A stretch of DNA of 51,323 nucleotides from Chara braunii (lineage: Eukaryota > Streptophyta > Charophyceae > Charales > Characeae), in NCBI GenBank assembly GCA_003427395.1, contig BFEA01000032.1, positions 3,148,651-3,199,973 on the forward strand, read 5' to 3'. The notes under the pieces are model-generated. The model did not search any database. It worked only from the letters and a program-made list of their open reading frames with translations, and had not been told where the DNA came from. A program made the position numbers and the translations under genes. Position 1 is the stretch's first letter, and every line of letters starts with the position of its first letter. Positions 41,079 through 51,323 of the stretch are shown piece after piece.

Positions 41079-41851
41079 CGTGTTAACTGGCGGCGTCGAC
41101 AGGGACTTCGGGGATCAGAGCAGATCCTCCCCATGCAGCAGGTGGTGCTCAGGCCGGCGGGGCCCCCTGGGGCTCCGGTGCTGATGCCTCTTCTTCTTCT
41201 TTCGACGTTGATCAAGCTTCCGACTCTTCTTCTGCTGACAGACCTACGATGGCTATGCGACCTGGATCGTCGTCCGATGGCACTTATATTGGCTCCGTTA
41301 GGGTCGAGTTCCACTACTCGAAAGCAGTCAGAAAACTTGGGAGCGAGTTTCCGGGCACGTGCACATTTATGTACCTGCACTAGGTCCCCTAATTTATATT
41401 GGTGTTGTGGGCCTGCATTCCCATTATGGGCCTCGTAACTACGGACCTGCCTACCATCGGCTAGTTCGTTCATTTTCTGCCTTTTTCGGGCTAGCCTAGG
41501 GATAACCTTTTCCATCAATTCCGCAAACCATTTACCTTTGGCCTTGTGGGCCGACCGCGTGTCCCTTGACTCCCTTCCCCCTTTTTTGGCATTTTCCGAG
41601 GCACTTCGGTTGTTGACACATAGGATACTATTGGTTCGAAGCTGAAAGGGGAGAAATCCAGTGTACTCATGAGGGGTCGCTCGATGGATCCCGACGATTT
41701 GATACACTATCTCGGGCCAAGGACGCGTGTCATTGGTCGCTAAGTTCCTGCGAAGAGCGGTCTTGATCATGCAGTTCGGATTCTCGGCTAATCCGTTAGA
41801 CTGAGAGACATGGGGAGCAGTGTATCGAAAAGTAACGCCACGACGCATCAC
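40905..41851 (-). pseudogene. Integrase C-terminal half of element C
   Basis: The 316-codon frame begins inside the integrase core (VTFRYTAPHVSQSNGLAENP; the E in NGLAEN is the third catalytic acid). It continues with an HRATPHEYTGFLPFQL block and reaches QYKLGDLVQVHKCARARKLA and PKFSDCFRVVELDPNGANIS, the GPY/F-like region. After about residue 210 it becomes Arg/Ser-rich and then overlaps the start of the downstream ORF in another frame. The last third is probably not native coding sequence. Confidence 0.75.
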
Positions 41852-42345
41852 TAATTCCTCTACCCAGCTTTGAATTCAGACCCATTGTCGGTTAGAATCT
41901 CTTCTGTATCTAGATGGGTATTGAGGAATCGGTCGATGTACGTAGCTATCTCTGAGGCCTTACGTATCTTACAGGGGTGAACTTCGATGTACTTCGAGAA
42001 ATGGTTGATCAACACCAAGAGAATGGAGTACTCACAATGGTTGGGGCCAGGTGGCACGTCAATATTTGTCATGTCCATACTGACTCACTGGAAAGGATGT
42101 TCTACCTCTGTCGAAACTATCGTGTTTGGCCCACGAAGGGGCGCACGATCGGCAGCACCTACTAGACAGTTAGCAACCACATGCCTCACACTATCGTTAA
42201 TATTATACCAGAACCATCGATTTTGATCGATGGTCGCTTCAGTGACACGTACCGCAAAATGAGCGGCCTGCTCCTCATGTGCCGATTTTGTCCAGTCATA
42301 TCGTTGAAACGGGTGGGGAACTGTCAACTATAATCCCGATCCATC
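41852..42345 (-). pseudogene. Integrase zinc finger and core of element C
   Basis: One frame (42327-42085) has VPHPFQRYDWTKSAHEEQAA and AHFAVRVTEATIDQNRWFWY, ending VVANCLVGAADRAP. These are the H-H-C part of the H2C2 zinc finger, with the last Cys changed to Ala (CLVGA for C-x2-C). The next (42078-41860) has DMTNIDVPPGPN (first D), LINHFSKYIEVHP and EILTDNGSEFKAG (second D). A frame change lies between them and another at about 41855. Confidence 0.8.
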
Positions 42346-42830
42346 TGTTTTACGTTTTTCCAAATGACGGTCGATCCATCTGTAATCTCGGGACCTTTCG
42401 GAGTCTCGGGGGCCCGACGCCTGTCATGCTTAGTGAGATGGTCTAGAGGTTTGCCAGCTAATTTAGACAATAATATTTTATCGGTCCATACTTCAGCCCT
42501 TCAGTATTTTTTATCGTATTCGGGGCCGTCAACTCTGGTGGCCTCGAATTGAACTTTCGTAGAAAGCTTGTCCGTTCGACACAGAGGGCACTTCAACGCC
42601 TTACTACTCGTTCGATATCGAACACACACGTCATGTGCACGATTGACACACGTGGCACACTCTACCCAGTCAGTGAACCCCGACTCAAAGGGATAGCAAT
42701 CTACCCCATAAACCCGTGAAATACACGTGCAAAAATAATAGAACTTGTCCGGAAGATTGCCAAAAAATTCCAAATGAGGAGGAGGGGAATCAATGGGGTT
42801 GAAAGGAGCAGAAGAAGAAGGGGTCGTCAT
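42345..42830 (-). CDS. PHD-type zinc finger region within element C pol
   Basis: A 109-codon frame (42830-42501) contains C34-x-C36, DWVECATC (C58, C61), H66, C69, C81 and C84. This is a C4HC3 pattern with the W before C58 that is typical of PHD fingers, which read histone H3 tails. After one stop (TAA) the same frame continues as RAEVWTDKILLSKLAGKPLD through GPEITDGSTVIWKNVKQMDR to about 42345, leading into integrase. The region lies where pol normally has only a linker between RNase H and the integrase zinc finger. An additional Cys at 45 and the wide C36-C58 gap are unusual; a RING-like or other treble-clef zinc finger is the alternative. Confidence 0.6.
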
Positions 42831-42842
42831 TGTTTCGGGAAA

Positions 42843-42844
<2 letters not shown>

Positions 42845-42927
<83 letters not shown>
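42845..42927. repeat. (GA)n microsatellite
   Basis: About 41 GA units in the middle of element C, between RNase H and the PHD-type frame. On the coding strand it is (CT)n and would read as Ser-Leu repeats. Confidence 0.95.
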
Positions 42928-42928
<1 letters not shown>

Positions 42929-42942
42929 AAGCACGTATCCAC

Positions 42943-43945
42943 TCAATCCTTCAAAAAGATCTCCACTTTACTGTACTGGGGCTCATTCTTTGGCTCCGGA
43001 TTGTGCCAAGATGTCACTTCCTCACTCCTAGGAACCTCGTCGGGACGATGCAATCGTGTCAGTCCGTCCGCGTTGCCGTGTTTCTCGTATTTCCCATGAC
43101 GAATGTCAAAGTCCATGCTCTGCAACATGGTAGTCCATCGTCCGATCATACCCGAGTAATCCTTGGACTTCTTCAGAGCCAACAGTGGTTCATGATCAAT
43201 CACCAATGTGAACTTCCGACCATATAAATAAGCTCGGAAGTGACTAATTCCCCTCAAGGCCGCATAGCATTCTCCTATTGGAGCGGAGTAGTTCCGCTTC
43301 TAAGTTGCAGGAAGGGACCGATTTATACACATATTCCACCGCGTGTTCCAGGCCATCAGGTCCCACGTGGGCCAAGATCGCTGAGATCGCCTCGGGCTAC
43401 CAATCGGTGATGAGAACAAAAGGTTTTTCGGGGTCCAATCTAGAGCCGCCTTAAGTTCCCGAAAGGCCTGATCGCAATGCGGGGCCCAGATCAACGGCTG
43501 ATTTTTTTTCAACAAGTTTATGAGTGGTTTTGCAATCACTGCAAACCCCATGATAAACCTCTGATAGTACGATGCCAGTCCCAAAAAGGCACGTACTTGT
43601 GTTACTAACGTTGGCAACGGCACGTCTTTTACGGGTGCAACTTTTTGCGGTTCCACCTGCAATTCTTTGTCCGTAACCACGTGGCCGAGAAAGAAGATCT
43701 CTGTGAGAAAAAACTGACATTTCTCGAGAGCCACCTTGAATCCAACATCCTTCAGTGCGTGCAGCGTCCACTCGATGTATTGCACGTGCCTTTCGTAGAA
43801 ACTTGAATATACAAGGATATCATCCATATATACTATCACACAATAATTGATAATGCTCTGCGCCAACCTCGTTTTTCACACGAAAATATGGAAGGCCATA
43901 TTCATCGCGCGCTGAAACGTGGTTGGGGCATTGCAAATTCTCATT
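42943..43945 (-). pseudogene. Reverse transcriptase and RNase H of element C
   Basis: Minus strand: NAPTTFQRAMNMAFHIFV near 43920, the catalytic VIVYMDDILVYSSFYERH (Y-M-D-D), LEKCQFFLTEIFFLGHVVTD, FLGLASYYQRFIMGFAVIAK, and CDQAFRELKAAL. RNase H follows with RNYSAPIGECYAALRGISHF, YGRKFTLVIDHEPLLAL and RHGKYEKHGNADGLTRL. Stops occur at about 43900 and 43307, plus frame changes near 43430. The fingers subdomain is missing because the element is truncated at 43945. Confidence 0.85.
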
Positions 43946-43947
43946 GT

Positions 43948-45700
43948 GTTACGGACTCCGCCAGGGCTCGACCCCTGGTCTATTTTGTTGTTTCGTGTGT
44001 ATGTGTGCGTGCGTGTTGTTGTCTGGGGTTGTCAGAGTGATGCGTGCGTGGTGCGTGGGATGCGTCCTAGTCGACCGGCGACGAGCCGCGCCTAGGACTT
44101 CAGCCCCCCAATATGTAGGTTCGCGTGCGGGTCCGATAGGCGTATTACCGCGCGTACCCCCTATGCTACAGCGAACGAGAAACGCCCTCAGCTGGTCCAT
44201 CTCTGCAATTGCAACCAAGCAGCTTTCGTACTGTGGAGGGGTAGCTCGGCGGGGATACGCCCACCGAAGGGAGGTGACAGTTCCCTCAAGGTGGAGGTAA
44301 ATTGTGCCTCGCGTAGGCCCTATCATGTCGTAGGGGCTCGCGAGAGGTATGGCTGGCGCACTCGGTCAGAGCGGCCTGAGGAAGCTCCATTTGTGTGTTC
44401 GTGGCGAGGTTGATCCAACTCCTGCGTAATGCGGCCGAGAGGGCCCCGCGCTGCCACGTGCGGTGTCGGACCGATGCGCTCGACAGGTGGCGTCGTTGCC
44501 GGGGATAACGGTTGCCTACCGTTGTCCCTGGTGGAACGACATCTGGGTATTGGAATGTGAGAAATAGGCACAGTAAGAAGTCTCTCTTGACTTTGATGGT
44601 TAATCAATCGATTGTTGATATTGGATAGAGACCAAGTGAGGGGTGATTGTGCGAGTTAGTTCTATTCGGTGCAGTAAGGGTGGCGCGAAAAGGATAAGCT
44701 TTGACTATGCGCTCACGTACGTTGACTACGTGCACACGTACTTCGACTATGCACTTGCGTACTTTGATTAGTATGACGGTAGCTGGAGTTGATACCTCTT
44801 CTGACCCCGATAGTTGATGGGTTTAGGCGATGATTTGCATGTTTGATACAACTAAGGTAGAATGAGGCGGTATCAACAAAGCAAAGTGCGGTGGTTGTGG
44901 AAATTGGTCGTGTAAGGTGCCCATTATGGCTAAGGGAAGTTACCCGAGCAGTCAAGGGTGCAATATAGCACCTTGGCTTAGGGTGAGGCATATAATGAGT
45001 AAAGGAAGCCTACTGTGTTAGAAGTCGTTAAGGGACTTCGAGGAGAGTTAGGCTAGGGATATTGAGAGCCTGTACGAGTATGAATTGGGATCCTAGAATT
45101 TGGGTTCTAAGTAGTTGCTCGAGTTGTATGGCCATAGAAGTGTGAGGCTTGCTCCGCATGGTATGTTTGAAATTAGGCGTATAAGGCAGTAAAGAGATGC
45201 AGTGAGCACCGTGGTAAGGCCCCAATAGAAAGGACTACGAGAAGTAGTAGACTTGTATGGCGCCTGATAGTGGAGGGTATACCATGTTATTTATGGTAGA
45301 CCATTGCTTTGAGCCCCTTCTAGGGTTGGACCATCCACTGGAATCTATGAGTTGGAACTAAGGACCTGGGACTAATCGTCTGAGGGCATTTCTATTTGAG
45401 TTATATGTTGAACTCAGTCCTATATGCCGGATACTGTCTGAGTAAGCTTGCCTAACGTCTGATCGTGTGAGGCTATGTGCTTGGTGATTATAGTCCTTTG
45501 ATAATTATCCTTGTCATAAATATTTATCTAGGTTATGCATCTGGGGTATGCATTTGAATTATCAGTCTGCCAGGATTTATGTGAGCATCTCGAGTCCCAT
45601 TATTAACCTATGGACATTTATATGTGTTTGGATTGCTCCTCAAATAAGGGTAGAGATGCTAGAATGCGATTATTAGCATGGTAATCGAAAGTGTATGCTG
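43948..45700. other. No gene; candidate 5' LTR/leader of element D
   Basis: GC-rich to 44550, then AT-richer. A three-unit imperfect tandem repeat lies at 44700-44770 (TTTGACTATGCGCTCACGTAC, TTGACTACGTGCACACGTAC, TCGACTATGCACTTGCGTAC). TGGTAATCGAAAG at 45680 only weakly resembles an initiator-tRNA primer-binding site. No protein is supported. Confidence 0.3.
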
Positions 45701-45715
45701 AACGTTCTTTCTGTG

Positions 45716-46377
45716 ATGGGCAGAACCCAAACCAGAGCGAAGGCAACTCAGGATGCCTTATGCTAAGGAAGATCCCAGTGTGACCTTGCCTATCAAGAAG
45801 GGAGATGGGCTTGAGATTTCCTTGCCAAGGCGTGTCAAGGAGGGAGAGTATATCTCTTCCTGGTGGGGGCGCATTGATAGGCAAAGATATTTTCGCCTGG
45901 ATCGAGTTCGGTCTCGATGATGATCAAGGATGGGCGATCGTGAGGGTGACACTGTACGCCTCTTCCTCATTTTGGGTCGGGCATGGGGTTGAGTTGGTAC
46001 TTGGGCACGGGAGCCTGCTCGCGAGGCCTTTGAGAGTGGCTGAGGCAGCTGCAGTGAAATGGGCGAAGGAAGTGTCCTGCGATGGAGAAGAGCAAGTGCT
46101 GACCCGTATAGAGGTCAAGCGTGTTGAGGAGTTTGTGTTTCCGCCAGCGCCACTACGGGTCATCCTGCCCGAGTTTCTCATTGAGAAGGGTTTTGGTGGA
46201 CAGGCGAGGATAGTGGCCGCAGCTGACGCCGCTTTGAAAACACGGGAATGGGGGATTGGGTGCTATACATGCGACCTGGTATATGGATTGTATCTGGACC
46301 TAAGGTTTTCTCCTCCTAGTCAGTGGCTTAGGAGCATGGCTAATGTGCTAGTTCCCATGACCCAGATGAGGGAGTAG
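45716..46377 (+). pseudogene. Open region upstream of gag in element D, unknown
   Basis: ATG at 45716 starts MGRTQTRAKATQDAL. After a frame change PSVTLPIKKGDGLEISLPRR runs on. A 190-codon frame (45805-46377) contains FAWIEFGLDDDQGWAIVRVT, PPAPLRVILPEFLIEKGFGG and GCYTCDLVYGLYLDLRFSPP. No known domain is recognised. The composition is protein-like (ordered hydrophobic/charged pattern) and it precedes the gag block, so it may be an N-terminal retrotransposon domain. Confidence 0.4.
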
Positions 46378-46610
46378 GAGATTGGGAGGAGATTCGGGTA
46401 GCAGTAGTTAGGTAGCGAATGCCTTCTCTCCTACTAAATGCGCTTCTTTTGGCTTGGCTGTGGTCGTCTCTCTATCCATTATCGTAGTTATAAAGGTAAG
46501 CGTCAGGGTAACTAGGGGTTGAGGCCTGATTGCGTGAGTGAAAGGGTAGATAGCGTGATTTAAGTGTTAGCAATTTGCCCTTGTCTGCCTGAGCTTACTT
46601 AAATCTTTGT

Positions 46611-47036
46611 TTGATGATCTATTGCCCGCTTTGCGTATCAGACGGCCATCAGCATCATGGCGGAAGAGAGCGGCTTCGCCAAGATCCTGCGTTGGAGGAA
46701 TTCGTGCCAGATGAAGGTGTTGTTGTGCGAGGCACTGCGAGAGTCAATGTCGCCAGACCTCCGTGCTTTGTTGTTCCAAGGAAGGAACTTGTCTGGCTTC
46801 CTACATGACTTTCAGGGCTTCAGCCTATAAAGAAGTGGGACGAGAGGGCGATGAGGTGCATGTTCCCGCTGTTTGTTTGTGAAATACTAAGTGAGGAGGT
46901 ATATATCCTCACGCAGGAGTCGAAAACGTGGGATGAATTTGTGCGTTCCTTAAGGCTAAGATTCCCAGAAGATAGAATAGGAGGCCCACGTGGGGTGTGC
47001 CACCAATTGCGGGCGCACCATTGCAGGCGGAGTTGA
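46611..47036 (+). pseudogene. Gag capsid-like region of element D
   Basis: Pieces in two frames: GRNLSGFLHDFQGFSL (46785) and then KKWDERAMRCMFPLFVCEIL, followed by QESKTWDEFVRSLRLRFPED (46830-46985). The order 'NLS-x-FL-x-DF ... W ... TWDEF-x-x-x-L-x-x-x-F' fits Ty3/gypsy capsid. At least one stop and one frame change separate the parts. The protein would form the retrotransposon particle shell. Confidence 0.55.
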
Positions 47037-47062
47037 GTGGGTTACAAAGGTAAGTAGGGGTA

Positions 47063-47359
47063 TTGGAGGAGAGGTTAGCACGGCTAGAAGAGGCGAGGAA
47101 GGGTAAGCAGAAGGTTTCAGAAGACTCCCCAAGTAAGCCGACTGGCCAGGGTGAAGGAGGAGTAGAGAAGGGTGACCAGGAATCGCCCCTCTTGATAGAA
47201 ATCCCAAAGAGGCAAGTCAGTGTTCAGGCGAGGGACAAAGGCAAGAGAGAGGATGAGATAAAGGAGGAGCATGGACCTCTCAAGTTGACAAAGGCGCAGC
47301 GGAGGGCGAGGGACCTCGCTCAGGGCGGTCAAGATACCGAAAAGGAACAGAGTTCGTAG
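47063..47359 (+). pseudogene. Charged linker of element D gag
   Basis: A 98-codon frame starts MEERLARLEEARKGKQKV and has a short coiled-coil-like heptad start, then a Lys/Glu/Gly-rich tail ending KEQSS. It follows the capsid-like block directly and is probably the gag spacer. Confidence 0.45.
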
Positions 47360-47460
47360 CAAGTAGCGGCTACCCCGCAAGAGGGGGAAGGCGAGGCAAG
47401 ACCAAGGGGGCCCCTCTGATCGAGCAAGCATTACATGGGCAGTGGGCGCCAGGTAACCGA

Positions 47461-47880
47461 ATGAACTTGTGGCCGGCACACAGTCCTTATATGCCCTGGG
47501 CGCAGAGCAATTATATGGGCCCTTGGACGAACATGATGCCCCGTGGGCCCCCGCCAGTCCAAATCCAACCCGTCGTACCATTGTGGCCACCGATACAGCA
47601 AGCTTCGCAGGACAATATGACAGGTGGAAGGGGCCAAAGGCAGGCAGTTGGAAGGGGCCGAGGAGATGGCGAGCGTGGCAATACGGGCCGAGGAGATGGC
47701 GGGCATGGCAATACAGGCCGTGCAGATGGTGGACGCGCAATAGAGGCCGTGGGAATGACAGGCAAGGCGCCAAAGGTCGTGACGGGAGCCAGCAAAACCA
47801 TAAGTGGAGCTCAAAGAAGGAAGGGGCATAATGGTGCCGAATGAGATGGTCATTCGAGTGAGCCAAGTGATTAAGGGTGC
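47461..47880 (+). pseudogene. Pro/Gly/Arg-rich nucleocapsid-like end of element D gag
   Basis: A 127-codon frame starts MNLWPAHSPYMPWAQSNYMG, continues Pro-rich (PPPVQIQPVVPLWPPIQQ) and ends in RGDG/GNTGRGDGG repeats. The repeats come from a ~30-bp DNA repeat (GGCCGAGGAGATGGCG...) at 47650-47740, three copies. RGG-type tracts bind RNA and may replace the CCHC knuckle, which was not found. A second frame is also open over this stretch, so the frame choice is not certain. Confidence 0.45.
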
Positions 47881-50800
47881 GGAGAGGGTAGATGAGACGA
47901 CTAAGGCAGAGAAAGTATAGTAGGACGGAATGGGGATTCACCCTAACTCCTGGGTTGGGAAGTTTTTGTCAGCCGCCTGCCCTGGATTTTTGGATTCGTG
48001 TTGGTAGGGGCTAGTTGTACATGTATTGATCTGGAAACTGGAGTACCAGGCTAACCATTGCGTGACCCTAACCCCATACTAATTGGTAAAGGCTAGTTGC
48101 ATATTATCTGGGTCGGGGCAGACATATAATCGGATATGTGTATGTGCATAGGTTAGATCCGGGGAGAGGTTTTGCAATAATGGTCCGATAAAGTAACTTC
48201 GGTTGTAGATAGCCCAGCCGTATAGGTGAAACCAGAGGGGGCAATGAGTGAGTGGGGACTGGTTCGCCTGTACGTCAGTAAGACAAAGGTTTTTTGTATA
48301 TAGGAAGGGAGCTAGATATGTGCATATCTAGGGATAGTCACGATTAGCTTGTTCATCTGTACATATGCAGATTGTAGTGCTAGACGAATCTTTGTTTTTT
48401 CTTTTGGTGTGATTTAGGTCATTGTGATCAGATGTGTGATATGTTGGCGTGTACAATTGGGATAGATTTGTGTGATTTGGGTCTTTGTGTATGTTTGGGT
48501 ATATTCCGAGGTATTCGTGTGTTAGGGACGTGAATCACTTGGTAGGATGGGGCAAGGAGTGACCCTGAGGGCATTGTTACGAAGTAGGGATTTGTTCCAT
48601 TAAGGCATACTGATCGAGAGAAGAAGATATGAGACCTACTTCCTGCCTAGGCTTAGATAGATGTATAGGTGTGAGAGGTAGGAGAGGGTTGGGAAAAAAC
48701 CTCAGCGTGGGGGAAATAGGCCATCTAGCCTAGGGAGGAAATTGCAAGACTGGTGTATGGGCGACTCCTAGCCTTGCTTTTCTTTGGATATCTGGATATG
48801 TCTTGGATTACTTGGGCCCCTCGGATTGAGAAGTATGGCTGCATCGTGATCAAACTGTTTTAGCTATAGTTTGGTCAGGGAGACCATATTTGTTCTTGTG
48901 TGATACCGGTGACGGTTTGAGTTGAGATTGTTCAACTCCGAGTGTATATATATAATTCGAGACATTTGGCCCGCGTTTGAGTTGGGGTATTGTAACCCTG
49001 TGTATATACTAAGCTGAGGCCTTATCCGAGACTGTCTTTTATATATGACGATCACAATCACTCTCACATGTGTGGTTTTATCCTGATATATGATGGTTTT
49101 GTGTGAGAGATGTGTGAAATGCATCTCATGTGTATTGGATTATGTGAACTTTATGAGATTGAATGGATGTGAACTGTCTCCTCTTCGGTATACTTGTGCG
49201 GCCTGCCTACAGGCCTACAGGCAGGACAGGGCCGAGTATAAGGAGAGGCAGTGCAGTTTGTTGTGTGACAAAAGTGTGAGAATCCAAAGAGATTTTGCGA
49301 GTCTTTGAGACTCGAGTACTTACCATTCCGGATGTTTTATGGTTGAGTTGCGAAGAGGACCCACAAGCAGGTCCCTCAGTTTGAGTTGGTTTGTGGTTGA
49401 GTTGTGGAGAGGACCCATAAGTAGGCCTCTCAGTTCAAGTTGTTCTATGGTTGAGTTGTTCTATGATTGAGACCCCTTCAGATTAAGGAAGGTGGTAATG
49501 TTACTTATTAGAAGACTCATCCCCAAAAAAGGAGGTGTTTTAAAAAGGGTCGTGTGATAGCTCATCCTAAGAAGAGAGGGATGACTGAGAGACCTATTGA
49601 GAGGGACCTCCTTCGTGTGAAAGGTGGTTAATGGATTTAAGGGCATGGTAAGCAGTGTTTGAGTTGATAAAGTCTGGCGAAAAGGGGCTACGTTTGCTTG
49701 AGATGTTTGAGAAAGTCGCAAAAGAGTGCAAGGCGAGAGACGTCTCAGGATGGGTGGCTGCTGGCTCTGATCAAGTCAGGGGTCACGACCTTGTGGACCT
49801 AGCGGTGATTTTGTTTGTGATTGTGCGAAGGATGCCATGCCTTTCGTGGGAGAGCTGGTAAATGCCTTCAGACCCCTGCGTGATCACACAATGGGCCCGT
49901 GATTGGTTTTGCGACGCTCCGTCTAACCACTTGTGCTAGTTGTGGGACATATTGGAGGAATACCAAGCTAAGCGGTAAAGATTAACACCTCTAGGGCGTA
50001 ACCCCAGTGGATGGCTGCTAGCCGGCGCAACCTGGCTGCGAGACCGCGGAGTAAGAGTTTAAGGGGAGTTGCCCGCCCCAGGGAAATTACTCCGTGGGAT
50101 AGTGAAGGTTGAAAATTTTGGGGGAGGAATCCTGATTGAATACTTATCAGGAGAGAACCTATCGTTGCGTTACCAACGAGGGTACTGCCGTCGAAATAAC
50201 AACGCGGTGGGCCGTAGTCCTGGTCCGATCAGCCAAGCTATGGTGGGCCAAGATGGAGACCTAGCCTTTCTGTACTAGACTGCAGAAAGAGTTGAGTGGA
50301 TATTAGGTATACAAATATACGTATGTGTATTTGATTGCGAGAGATTCTCTGAGAAAGAGGGCGAGAGTGCCTTCAAAGGTCTCGGTTAGGGCCCACGTCC
50401 CTAGTTTTGGCCAGGACTAGGGACACCCAACGAGAAGCCGAAGGTTGTCTAGGACCGGGGAGAGGACGGTTGAGAGGGTCTTTGGAACTTATGTTGTTTG
50501 CTTCCTAATGGATGGGCGATGTGGCCCAGGTTAGAAACCTGGCAGCATATAGTTGTAGAGGCATGGTTTGATGGAGGCCTCTACGCTGTGTTTGTCGGCT
50601 AATCGGATTGGTTCCTCTTTCGTCAGCATCTTGGGTAATCTGATAGCTTTCCCATTTTGCGAAGCGACGGGGATGTCGCTTAATGTGGTCCGGTAAGCTG
50701 TCGGCGCGAATACCGTTACAAAGGTATCCGCCCTGGTTTTTGCAAATGACAGAAAAATGAGTTTGGCTTAAAGTTAAGGATACCGCGCGAGGCGCGGCTG

Positions 50801-51323
50801 CGTCTGTGTGGTTACGAGGGCCGGATGGTTGACTAGAACAAAGAGTATGTGGGCACGCAGTTTTAAGGTGCGCGTGGGATTTTTCTGATTGAGCGGGAGG
50901 TCGGCCTAGTCAACCGACCCAGACCGTGTTACGGATCTGGGTAAGGGATAAAAGTTTGTTCTTGGTTGGTACCCGCAGCCGATGGAAGGACTGGCGCACG
51001 GGATGGCGCGCGGGGCAGCCCCGGCGCGGTCTAGGTAGGCCTGCGCGGGTGCCTGGCGATGGCACGCTGGTTGTAGGCAGAGAAGGGGGGGGCCCAGGCT
51101 GTCCTTCCCAGGCCTAGGCACCGCGCGGCACCAGTTCGTATTGAAACCCGCGCCCAACTATCTCAGGCTTGGGCTTAGCCCTATAGGCTGTGTATCTTTT
51201 GAACGGAGAACGGGCGAAATTCAACGGCCGTTCATCCGTTTAACGAGCCCCAGGACCCCCGTTAAATCCCGTTTGACGCAAAAACGGGGGCTTGGCATTG
51301 AATTCTGAAAAACGGAATTCTCG
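47881..51323. other. No gene recognised
   Basis: AT-richer, T/G-rich sequence to 49500 with GTGTGAG and TTGAGTTG words repeated (49320-49470, TGGTTGAGTTG four times). It then becomes GC-richer. TGTTACG words occur at 48576 and 50929. Short inverted words at 50394-50425 (CCCTAGTTTTGGCCAGGACTAGGG) could form a hairpin. Only small unsupported frames occur. Likely element D interior/LTR sequence, with no coding seen. Confidence 0.4.

Larger units (their letters stand above)
40901..43945 (-). mobile_element. Ty3/gypsy element with PHD-type finger in pol (element C)
   Basis: Minus strand, high to low: RT palm, thumb/connection, RNase H, a GA microsatellite, a PHD-type zinc finger, integrase zinc finger, integrase core and a C-terminal GPY/F-like part. 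The upstream end is cut at 43945, where unrelated sequence begins with TGTTACGG. A few frameshifts and stops are present. Compared with elements A and B it lacks a recognisable chromodomain but has an extra chromatin-reader-like domain. Confidence 0.85.
43946..51323 (+). mobile_element. LTR-type element or mosaic with gag only (element D), tentative
   Basis: The boundary at 43946 is the break of element C, and the sequence starts TGTTACGGACTCC, resembling an LTR tip (TG, with TTACG common in Ty3/gypsy LTRs). Gag-like plus-strand frames lie at 45716-47880. A second TGTTACG follows a purine-containing stretch at 48576. No protease, RT or integrase was found through 51323. This could be a nonautonomous gag-carrying LTR element or an element whose pol is outside or deleted. 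LTR copies could not be paired. Confidence 0.35.

Noticed and set aside
40905-41438. 177-codon plus-strand frame
   Set aside because: It is the antisense of the integrase tail and downstream ORF of element C; the minus strand carries the recognisable motifs.
47117-47941. 274-codon minus-strand frame
   Set aside because: It is antisense to the gag-like frames, and its Leu/Pro/His-rich composition reflects the complement of the Gly/Arg repeats.

Overview
This is eukaryotic repeat-rich DNA, most probably from a streptophyte (green plant lineage). The evidence is several chromodomain-type Ty3/gypsy retrotransposons, L1-like LINEs with a C-terminal zf-RVT region, U6 snRNA-derived sequences close to the plant U6 consensus, GT-AG splice signals, long microsatellites, and no bacterial operon structure. 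A charophyte such as Chara would fit the mix of elements, but that is a guess. Scattered single N bases suggest a draft assembly. Nearly all coding potential belongs to mobile elements, and most copies carry stops and frameshifts.

Layout. 1-2.4 kb: no gene seen; a 65-bp tandem duplication and one short element with terminal inverted repeats (TIRs). 2.4-6.75 kb: a badly decayed Ty3/gypsy chromovirus (element A, + strand) whose pol is riddled with tandem duplications and with gag fragments in both orientations. 6.75-9.3 kb: LTR-like sequence, two U6-derived copies arranged head to head, and a GAA-rich microsatellite. 9.39-18.8 kb: a better preserved chromovirus (element B, - strand), split by a 5.5-kb L1-like LINE inserted in the same orientation into its reverse transcriptase; the gypsy reading resumes on the other side. 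18.8-22.6 kb: a 1.25-kb pentanucleotide (CTCTA) satellite and a TIR-bounded element. 22.6-28.55 kb: a second LINE family present as an ORF1 region, a small inverted piece, two tandem 5'-truncated ORF2 ends and an extra 3'-end copy.

28.6-33.4 kb: a possible small two-exon ORF, a tRNA-like/SINE sequence split by a 694-bp TIR element, and a dense group of foldback elements. 34.07-34.59 kb (- strand): the best candidate host-gene exon, ending at a consensus splice donor. It lies between two inverted U6-derived sequences and below a 34-bp minisatellite. 36-37.7 kb: microsatellites and two hairpin elements. 40.4-43.95 kb: a third Ty3/gypsy pol (element C, - strand) with a C4HC3 PHD-type zinc finger between RNase H and integrase and a further ORF downstream of integrase. 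43.95-51.3 kb: remains of a fourth LTR-type element (D, + strand) with gag-like ORFs and no recognisable pol.

The most unusual point is the PHD-type finger inside element C pol. Next come the head-to-head U6 pair, the nested LINE with repeated hairpins in its 3' UTR, and the tRNA-like sequence split by a TIR element. Assignments rest on reading motifs by eye; no database search was possible.
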